The notes below the pieces were generated by a model that was not told the origin of the DNA, ran no database searches, and saw only the letters and a program-made list of their open reading frames with translations. 64,000 nucleotides of DNA from an uncultured Lachnospiraceae bacterium (lineage in GTDB: Bacteria > Bacillota > Clostridia > Lachnospirales > Lachnospiraceae), in NCBI GenBank assembly GCA_910584945.1, contig CAJUDY010000001.1, forward strand, positions 93,279 to 157,278, written 5' to 3'. Positions 52,010 through 58,852 of the stretch are shown piece by piece. The position numbers and the translations under genes are program-made. Within the stretch, counting starts at the first letter, position 1, and every line of letters begins with the position of its first letter.

Positions 52010-53494
52010 GTGAGTGAACAATATTTACTTGAGATGCGTGGAATCAGTAAATCTTTCCCGGGTGTAAAAGCGCTTCAGGACGTAGGGCTTCAACTGAAAG
52101 CCGGGGAGGTGCATGCGCTTCTTGGAGAGAACGGCGCCGGAAAGTCCACTTTGATCAAAGTCCTTGGCGGTATCTATCATGCCGAGGAGGGGGAGATCTA
52201 CATCGAGGGACAGAAGGTAAAGATTGACGGTGTTGTGGCGGCACGTGAGGCGGGGATCTCGATCGTGCATCAGGAGCTGGTGCTGGTACCGTATATGACC
52301 GTTGCCGAAAATATCTTCCTTGGAAGAGAACCGGGCAGCAGGCTGAATATCAACCGCAGAAAAATGTCAGCGGATGCACAGGAGCTTCTGGATGCTTATG
52401 AGATGCATATTGACGCGGACACGCTGGTGGAGCATTTGACTATTGCTCAGCAGCAGATGGTGGAGATTGTAAAGGCGATCTCTTTTAATTCCAGGATTCT
52501 GGTGATGGACGAACCGACCTCTTCCATATCGGATAAGGAAGTCGGTTTTTTATTCGAGACCATGCGTACGCTGACAAAAAAGGGAGTGGGGATTATCTAT
52601 ATCTCCCACAAGATGAGTGAGTTGGAAGAGATCTGTGACCGGGTAACGGTCATGCGTGACGGGCAGACCGTAGGGACTAAGGTGGTAAAAGAGACCACTA
52701 AAGATGATCTGATCGCCATGATGGTCGGGCGGGAACTGACCAATTATTATACGAGGGATTATCTGGAACCGGGAGAAGTGGTCTTAAAATGTGAGCATAT
52801 CTCCGACGGGAAGATGGCGAAGGATGCAAGTTTCGAACTTAGAAAAGGGGAAATTATCGGTTTTGCGGGTCTGGTGGGAGCCGGCCGCAGCGAGACGATG
52901 AAAGCCGTATTCGGACTGGCGCCCCATATGACGGGAGACGTCTATGTGGAGGGGCAGAAGGTACAGATCAAGTCTCCAGTAGACGCGCTGAAGTACGGCA
53001 TCGCCCTTGTTCCGGAGAGCCGGAAGGAAGAAGGACTCTATAAAGTACAGAGCGTTCGTTTTAATTCCACAATCGAAGTGCTTTCCCAGTTTATTAAAAG
53101 TCTTCGCGTGGATCTGAAGAAAGAAGAAGAGATTACGCAGAAATATATTGATATGATGGCGACAAAGACGCCCAGTCAGGAGCAGGTGATCGGTAATCTG
53201 TCTGGCGGAAACCAGCAGAAGGTGATGATCGGCCGCTGGCTGGCCACAGACCCGAAGATTCTGATTCTGGATGAACCCACCCGCGGTGTGGACGTGGGAG
53301 CCAAGGCGGAGATTTATACGATCATGAACGATCTGGTCAAACAGGGCATGTCCATCATCATGATTTCGTCGGAGCTTCCGGAGATCATCAATATGAGTGA
53401 CCGCGTCTATGTCATGAATGAAGGGCGTGTAACCGGATGTCTGGATCATGAGAGTGTGACCCAGGAAGCAATTATGCAGCTTGCGGCAAAATAA
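52010..53494 (+). CDS. Sugar ABC importer ATP-binding protein (RbsA/MglA type)
   Basis: This is a double-ATPase subunit of 494 residues. The first domain has Walker A GENGAGKSTLIKVLGG, signature HLTIAQQQMVEI and Walker B RILVMDEPTSSIS. The second has the usual altered Walker A GLVGAGRSETMKAVFG, a full LSGGNQQKVMIGRWL signature and LILDEPTRGVDVGAK. This asymmetry is normal for RbsA, MglA and XylG. The start is GTG 52010 after AGGTGGTGG. It follows the binding-protein gene behind a terminator and precedes the permease gene by 23 bases. Confidence 0.95.
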   Translation: MSEQYLLEMRGISKSFPGVKALQDVGLQLKAGEVHALLGENGAGKSTLIKVLGGIYHAEEGEIYIEGQKVKIDGVVAAREAGISIVHQELVLVPYMTVAENIFLGREPGSRLNINRRKMSADAQELLDAYEMHIDADTLVEHLTIAQQQMVEIVKAISFNSRILVMDEPTSSISDKEVGFLFETMRTLTKKGVGIIYISHKMSELEEICDRVTVMRDGQTVGTKVVKETTKDDLIAMMVGRELTNYYTRDYLEPGEVVLKCEHISDGKMAKDASFELRKGEIIGFAGLVGAGRSETMKAVFGLAPHMTGDVYVEGQKVQIKSPVDALKYGIALVPESRKEEGLYKVQSVRFNSTIEVLSQFIKSLRVDLKKEEEITQKYIDMMATKTPSQEQVIGNLSGGNQQKVMIGRWLATDPKILILDEPTRGVDVGAKAEIYTIMNDLVKQGMSIIMISSELPEIINMSDRVYVMNEGRVTGCLDHESVTQEAIMQLAAK

Positions 53495-53517
53495 GAGAAA
53501 GTGAAGGAGGAACGATT

Positions 53518-54489
53518 ATGTCAGCCAGACTGAAAAATGGAGTTGTCAAATACTTCAAAGACAATATCGGCATTATTATCGCATTGCTTGCGATGTGTAT
53601 ATTTTTAGTAATTTTCCCAACCACAAGATCCACATTCCTGACTCCGAAAAATGTGTTTAACATTCTGAGACAGAACGCATCGAACCTGTTCCTGGCTACG
53701 GGTATGACCATGGTCATCATCCTGGGCGGCATCGAGCTTTCCGTTGGTTCAGTGATTGCGCTCTCCGGCGTCGTGGCGGCAGGGTGTGTGGTGAACTTCG
53801 GCCTGCCGGAGATCGTAGGGTTCCTGGCAGCGATCGGCGTCGGCGCGCTGGTCGGTATGTTCAACGGCTTTGTGATCTGCAAGACGGATATCCCGCCTTT
53901 CATCGTCACTCTGGCATCTATGAATATCACCAAGGGAATTGCGCTGGTGCTGACCGGAGGCTCTCCGATTCGCTGTATGACGGATGCCTTCAAGTTCCCG
54001 GGCGCAGGTTATGTGGGTCCCTTCCCGACTCCGGTGATCCTGATGCTGATCGTGTTTTTGATCGCGGTGCTGATTGTGAACCGGACCCAGCTGGGACGGC
54101 ACATCTATGCGGTGGGCGGCAACGCGCAGGCGGCGAAGTTTTCCGGTATCAATGTACAGAGAGTCAAGTTTATCGTCTATACTTATACAGGGATCATGTC
54201 CGGCATCGCCGGTGTGGTCGTGGCTTCTCGTCTGTATTCCGGGCAGCCTACAGCCGGTGACGGCGCAGAGATGGACGCCATCGCGGCGGTTGTCGTCGGC
54301 GGGACTTCCATGAGCGGAGGTTCCGGACGGCTGGGCGGAACTCTGATCGGCGTGCTGATCATCGGTGTTTTGAACAACGGTCTGAACCTCATGGGCGTGG
54401 ACTCCAACTGGCAGTATATCGTCAAAGGTTTCGTTATCCTGCTGGCAGTCTATGTAGACTTTATTCGAAACAAAAAAGCGGGAAGATAA
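53518..54489 (+). CDS. Sugar ABC importer permease (RbsC type)
   Basis: This 323-residue membrane subunit has eight to ten helices (BPD_transp_2 family). Recognisable stretches are LRQNASNLFLATGMTMVIILGGIELSVGSVIAL, PPFIVTLASMNITKGIALVLTGG, and the cytoplasmic coupling loop GRHIYAVGGNAQAAKFSGINV. The ending GVDSNWQYIVKGFVILLAV is typical. AAGGAGGAACG precedes the ATG. A TTCG-loop terminator separates it from the second binding-protein gene. With the ATPase and first binding protein it makes a complete importer of the ribose/galactose/xylose class; the exact sugar is open. Confidence 0.94.
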   Translation: MSARLKNGVVKYFKDNIGIIIALLAMCIFLVIFPTTRSTFLTPKNVFNILRQNASNLFLATGMTMVIILGGIELSVGSVIALSGVVAAGCVVNFGLPEIVGFLAAIGVGALVGMFNGFVICKTDIPPFIVTLASMNITKGIALVLTGGSPIRCMTDAFKFPGAGYVGPFPTPVILMLIVFLIAVLIVNRTQLGRHIYAVGGNAQAAKFSGINVQRVKFIVYTYTGIMSGIAGVVVASRLYSGQPTAGDGAEMDAIAAVVVGGTSMSGGSGRLGGTLIGVLIIGVLNNGLNLMGVDSNWQYIVKGFVILLAVYVDFIRNKKAGR

Positions 54490-54512
54490 TCAGATATCCA
54501 TATGCAGAAAGG

Positions 54513-54547
54513 GTCTCCTTGAGCCTTCGGGCTTAAGGGGACTTTTG
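54513..54547 (+). terminator. Terminator with TTCG tetraloop after the permease
   Basis: A 13-bp stem (54513-54525 with 54530-54542, including G-T pairs) closes on TTCG and is followed by TTTTG. It separates the importer genes from the sensor part of the locus. Confidence 0.85.
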
Positions 54548-54561
54548 TGCCGGAGGAAGAT

Positions 54562-55506
54562 ATGAAGAAGTATTGGCTGATGTTGGCGGTTTTTCTGCTG
54601 ATCGGTGCCGCCGGGGGCTGCGGCCGGATGGAAGAACCACCGGGGGAGCATTCGCCCCGGCTGTTCGGCGCCACCTATATGACCCGGAACAATCCTTATT
54701 TTGACGTGCTTCATGAGGCAATGGAAGAGGTGGTGGAGGGGAACGGGGATATCCTGATCTCCCGGGACCCCAGTCAGGATCAGGAAAAACAGAATGCCCA
54801 GATCGAGGAGATGATCGAGGAGGGAATCGAGGTTCTGTTTTTAAACCCGGTGGACTGGGAGAAGGTGAAGCCTGCCCTGGAGGCCTGCAGGGCAGCGGGG
54901 GTGGTGGTCATCAACATCGATACGGTGGTGAAGGATACCGATTATGTGGTTTCCATCGTGGAGACAGACAACTATCTGGCGGGAGTACTCTGCGCTCAGG
55001 ATATGATGCGCCGGGTGGACAGCGCAAAGATCGTGGTGATCGGCAACCCCATACAGACGTCCATTGAGAATCGTGTGCAGGGTTTTCTGGATACAATTGA
55101 AGGGAATGATAACTATCAGGTGGTGTATACAGGGGTCGGTGCCGGAGAATTCGAAGTTTCTGCGGATGTGGTGGCGGATTTTCTGAAGACGCGGGTGGAA
55201 TTTAACGTAGTGCTGGGCGGGAATGATCCGACTGCTCTCGGAGTGCTGGCGGCCCTGCAGCAGTATCGGAGGGATAAAGACGTGCTGATCTACGGGATCG
55301 ACGGGTCTCCGGACTTTAAAGGAATGCTGGAACTTGGGTATGTGACGGGAACCAGTGCCCAGAGCCCCAAGACCATCGGGGAAGTGGCGGCGCAGATTGC
55401 CTACGATTATCTGAACGGGAAAGAAGTAGAGCCGTATATCAGTATTGAACCGTACATGATCACCAGAGAAAACCTGGACGATTATGAAATCAACGGCTGG
55501 CAATAG
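54562..55506 (+). CDS. Second, paralogous sugar-binding lipoprotein (candidate sensor)
   Basis: This is a 314-residue type I binding protein with lipobox AGGC (Cys20) and almost no spacer. It shares long blocks with the importer's own binding protein: NNPYFDVLHEAMEEVVEGNGD, ILISRDPSQDQEKQ, LFLNPVDWEKVKPAL, LGGNDPTALGVLAAL, IYGIDGSPDFKGML, SAQSPKTIGEVAAQIA and a closing INGWQ. It is followed after 13 bases by a histidine kinase gene, not by transporter genes, which points to ligand presentation to the kinase. GGAGGAAG precedes ATG 54562. An alternative is a second specificity for the same importer. Confidence 0.88.
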   Translation: MKKYWLMLAVFLLIGAAGGCGRMEEPPGEHSPRLFGATYMTRNNPYFDVLHEAMEEVVEGNGDILISRDPSQDQEKQNAQIEEMIEEGIEVLFLNPVDWEKVKPALEACRAAGVVVINIDTVVKDTDYVVSIVETDNYLAGVLCAQDMMRRVDSAKIVVIGNPIQTSIENRVQGFLDTIEGNDNYQVVYTGVGAGEFEVSADVVADFLKTRVEFNVVLGGNDPTALGVLAALQQYRRDKDVLIYGIDGSPDFKGMLELGYVTGTSAQSPKTIGEVAAQIAYDYLNGKEVEPYISIEPYMITRENLDDYEINGWQ

Positions 55507-55519
55507 GAAAGGGCGGCGT

Positions 55520-56830
55520 ATGAGTGACAGAAAAGATCGTTATATCACCTTGTTTCAGGGGGCAATGCTGATCCTGAACGTTGCGGCTGTGGCGTTGATT
55601 TGCGCCTTCATCCATGTGACAACCGGAAGAATTCTTTCCAGATATGACGCCAGAACCTTTCTTGACGGAGTGGTGAAGATTCCGGGAAACCCAGGAGATA
55701 ACCTGAAAATCTGTCTGTTTCTTATGGGAATTCTGGTATTGACCTTTTTGCTCCGTCAGTTTATGAAAGAGCTGCAAAGCCGCTGGATTGTGGTGACGCT
55801 TGTTCTGGATATGGCAGTGTGCAGCGGGATTATCTATCAGCTGGATTTTAATTACAATGGACTGATTCTCCTGGTGTTTGCCAACGTCATTGCCTTTGTC
55901 AAAGACGGAAAGTTCAAGCTGTTTTTTGTGGTTCTGGCGATTGCCGGATATCTGGTGGCAGATTATGAACTTTTATCGATTTATATGCCTTTGTATAATG
56001 TGGGCGATTACATTCGGTATTACAGTTCGAATACCCAGCAGTATCTGTTCAGCATATACAATGTCATGATTTCTTTGAATATCATTCTGTTCATTGTCTA
56101 TTGTGTCTATGTGATTAATTCCCAGAGAGGGACGATTGAAGAAGTAAATCTTCTGTATCATGAGCTGCAGACCGCCAATGAGCAGTTAAAAGAATATGCG
56201 GATATGACCGAGCGCATGACCCAGACAAGAGAGCGTAATCGTCTGGCCCGGGAGATCCATGATACGCTGGGACATACCCTGACCGGTATCGCCACCGGTC
56301 TGGACGCCTGCCTGGCGCTTGTTGAGATTTCTCCGGAACAGACGAAAAAGCAGCTTCTGCTGCTGTCCCAAGTAAGCCGGGACGGCTTAAAAGATATCCG
56401 GCGTTCGGTCAATGAACTGCGTCCGGATGCCCTGGAACGGCTGAGCCTGGAGGTGGCGATCCGGAAGATGGTGACCGACATGAGCGAGGTGTCCGACGTC
56501 CGAATCTATTTTGAGACCGATGAGAAGCATCTGAAATTCGACGAGGACGAGGAAAACGCTATCTACCGGGTCATTCAGGAGAGCATCACCAACGCGGTAC
56601 GGCACGGAAGGGCAAAGACCATCTGGATTACCATGAAGCGGACGGACGGGGAGATTCTTCTGACCATTCGGGACGACGGCGTGGGCTGTAAAGAGATGAA
56701 GAGTGGATTTGGAACCAAACATATCAAGGAGCGGATCGAGATGCTGCGGGGAACAGTCACCTTTGACGGGCGGCATGGTTTTACGGTGACGGCGCATATA
56801 CCGATCCGATGGGGAGAGAGCTATGATTAA
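55520..56830 (+). CDS. Membrane sensor histidine kinase (HisKA_3/NarL-partner class)
   Basis: This 436-residue kinase is predicted to signal to the response regulator next to it. About six membrane helices fill residues 15-205, with only short outside loops apart from one of about 30 residues after the first helix. A coiled linker (LLYHELQTANEQLKEYADM) leads to the phosphorylation site RLAREIHDTLGHTLTG with His247. The HATPase domain shows RVIQESITNAVRHG (N box) and IRDDGVGC (G1), then SGFGTKHIKERI. I chose ATG 55520 by position after the binding-protein gene. It overlaps the regulator by 8 bases. A bound lipoprotein partner may serve as its sensing domain. Confidence 0.92.
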   Translation: MSDRKDRYITLFQGAMLILNVAAVALICAFIHVTTGRILSRYDARTFLDGVVKIPGNPGDNLKICLFLMGILVLTFLLRQFMKELQSRWIVVTLVLDMAVCSGIIYQLDFNYNGLILLVFANVIAFVKDGKFKLFFVVLAIAGYLVADYELLSIYMPLYNVGDYIRYYSSNTQQYLFSIYNVMISLNIILFIVYCVYVINSQRGTIEEVNLLYHELQTANEQLKEYADMTERMTQTRERNRLAREIHDTLGHTLTGIATGLDACLALVEISPEQTKKQLLLLSQVSRDGLKDIRRSVNELRPDALERLSLEVAIRKMVTDMSEVSDVRIYFETDEKHLKFDEDEENAIYRVIQESITNAVRHGRAKTIWITMKRTDGEILLTIRDDGVGCKEMKSGFGTKHIKERIEMLRGTVTFDGRHGFTVTAHIPIRWGESYD

Positions 56831-57500
56831 AGTTTTGATTGCGGACGATCAGGAATTGATTCGTCAGAGTCTTCAGATTGTGCTGAACAGCAAGGAAGGT
56901 ATCGAGGTGTCCGATGTGGCGTCTGATGGTCAGGAAGTGATCCGGTGTATCCGGAAGCGGCGGCCCGACGTGATTCTGATGGATATCCGGATGCCGAAGA
57001 TGGACGGGGTTCAGTGCACCCAGATTATCAAGGAGAATTATCCGGAGATCAAGATTATCATACTGACCACCTTTGACGACGACGAGTATGTGTACAATGC
57101 TCTGAAGTTCGGGGCCAGCGGCTATCTGCTGAAAGGCGTGTCTATGGACGAGCTGGAGAATGCCATACAGACCGTACACAGCGGGCGGGCTATGATTAAT
57201 CCGGATATCGCCACAAAGGTGCTGAAGCTGTTCTCACAGATGGCCCAGGCGGATTACACGATTCCTGTGGGCAACAAGGGAGTCGAAGAGCTTACAAAGA
57301 CCGAGTGGAAGATCATCGCCCAGGTGGAGATCGGGGCCGCCAACAAGGAGATCGCGGAGGCTTTGAAGCTTTCTGACGGGACGGTGCGGAACTACCTGAG
57401 TACGATTCTGAACAAGCTGGATCTTCGGGACCGGACGCAGCTGGCGATCTGGGCGGTGCAGACCAATGCGTCGAAGCATGTGAGAGATGAAGAGCGATGA
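56823..57500 (+). CDS. NarL/LuxR-type response regulator
   Basis: This 225-residue regulator has a receiver domain with acidic pocket VLIADDQELIR, phospho-acceptor Asp54 in ILMDIRMPKMDG, the Thr in IILTTFDDDEYV and the Lys in GYLLKGV. The LuxR-type helix-turn-helix is at residues 165-215: TEWKIIAQVEIGAANKEIAE and LSDGTVRNYLSTILNKLDLRDR. It overlaps the kinase gene by 8 bases and the next gene by 4 (ATGA), so all three are coupled. Likely targets are the importer and kinase promoters of this locus. Confidence 0.94.
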   Translation: MIKVLIADDQELIRQSLQIVLNSKEGIEVSDVASDGQEVIRCIRKRRPDVILMDIRMPKMDGVQCTQIIKENYPEIKIIILTTFDDDEYVYNALKFGASGYLLKGVSMDELENAIQTVHSGRAMINPDIATKVLKLFSQMAQADYTIPVGNKGVEELTKTEWKIIAQVEIGAANKEIAEALKLSDGTVRNYLSTILNKLDLRDRTQLAIWAVQTNASKHVRDEER

Positions 57501-58810
57501 GACGATGGCAGAGATGGACGGCGGCAGCGGCGGCACTCTGCGCGCTGGCGCTTGTGTGGGTCGGTATTCGATATGAGAGAAGGAAAGAGATTGTACTGGA
57601 GTTCGGCATGTTTACCGGGAGCAACTGGGATGTGGCCAACGCCAACAGCTTTGTCATCATTGACGAGGCGATCGCGAGGTTTGAACAGGAGCATCCGGGG
57701 GTCCGGATTCATTATTACAGCGGGGTCCGCAAGGACGATTATTCCGAGTGGCTTTCCAGGAAGCTTTTGGCCGGGGAAGAGCCGGATGTGTTCATGGTGC
57801 TGGGCGACGATTTTAATCAGTTTTCCTCCCTGGGAGTGATGAAGAATCTGGACGATATTATTCAGGCCGACCCGGACTTTGATCCGGAGCGGTACTTTTC
57901 CAGCGCCTTTCGGACCGGACAGTACGGAGGCGCTCAGTATGCGTTGCCCTATGAAGCGGTGCCCACATTGATGTTTGTGAATAAAACGCTGCTTACCAGG
58001 GAGGGGATCGAGATTCCGGACCCGGACTGGACCTGGCAGGATCTTTATGAGATCTGCCAGAAAGTCACAAAGGATACGGACGGGGACGGAGCGCTGGACC
58101 ATTTCGGCATCTACAATTTTGACTGGAAGGATGCGGTATGTTCCAACGGCGGAGAGATCTTTCGGCCAGACGGCACGGCCTGCTATCTGACCGACGACAA
58201 GATCGCGGAGTCGGTGAAATACATCCGGCAGCTGAATGAACTGAACCAGGGGCAGAAGGTGGTCCAGGACGATTTCAACGGCGGCAGCGTGGCGTTTATG
58301 CCTCTGACCTTCGCGGAGTACCGGACCTATAAGACGTATCCTTACAAGATCCGCCGCTATGCGAATTTTCAGTGGGACTGCATCACTATGCCGGCGGGAA
58401 GCCAGGGGGAGAATCTCTCCCAGGTGGACGCGCTTTTGATGGGGATCAGCGCCAACACCAAGGAAGAAAAGCTGGCATGGGAGTTTTTGAAGCTGCTCAC
58501 CTATGATGAACAGATTCAGACGGAGATCTTCCAGTATTCCCAGGGGGCTTCCGTGTTAAAAGCAGTGACCCAGTCCCGGGAGATGGAGAATATCGTCCAG
58601 GAAGACATGGAAGAAGGAGATACGGTTATCAGCGGTAATCTCCTGGGGCGGGTCATTGAGGAGGGGCATATTGAGCCCCAGTTCAAGCGGTATGAACAGG
58701 CCATCGCTCTGGCGGACAGTGAGATCAAGAACATTCTGGAGAATGACAAATCCATTGACAGCAGTCTGAAGATCCTGCAGAGGACGATCAACAGCTACCT
58801 TCAGCAGTGA
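57497..58810 (+). CDS. Membrane-anchored family 1 extracellular solute-binding protein
   Basis: This is a 437-residue type II binding protein of the MalE/UgpB family (SBP_bac_1). It has an N-terminal helix (AAAAALCALALVWVGI) but no lipobox, so it seems held by an uncleaved anchor or processed by signal peptidase. Family blocks are EFGMFTGSNWDVANA, IARFEQEHPGVRIHYYSG, LLAGEEPDVFMVLGDDF, YALPYEAVPTLMFVNKTLL and PDWTWQDLYEIC. No MalF/MalG-type permeases are near. Its start overlaps the response-regulator stop by ATGA, so it belongs to the signalling operon. It may be a further sensor or an orphan capture protein. Confidence 0.87.
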   Translation: MRRWQRWTAAAAALCALALVWVGIRYERRKEIVLEFGMFTGSNWDVANANSFVIIDEAIARFEQEHPGVRIHYYSGVRKDDYSEWLSRKLLAGEEPDVFMVLGDDFNQFSSLGVMKNLDDIIQADPDFDPERYFSSAFRTGQYGGAQYALPYEAVPTLMFVNKTLLTREGIEIPDPDWTWQDLYEICQKVTKDTDGDGALDHFGIYNFDWKDAVCSNGGEIFRPDGTACYLTDDKIAESVKYIRQLNELNQGQKVVQDDFNGGSVAFMPLTFAEYRTYKTYPYKIRRYANFQWDCITMPAGSQGENLSQVDALLMGISANTKEEKLAWEFLKLLTYDEQIQTEIFQYSQGASVLKAVTQSREMENIVQEDMEEGDTVISGNLLGRVIEEGHIEPQFKRYEQAIALADSEIKNILENDKSIDSSLKILQRTINSYLQQ

Positions 58811-58852
58811 TTCGGCGCGGCCGGATCGGCAGGACGGATACGGAGGGACATT

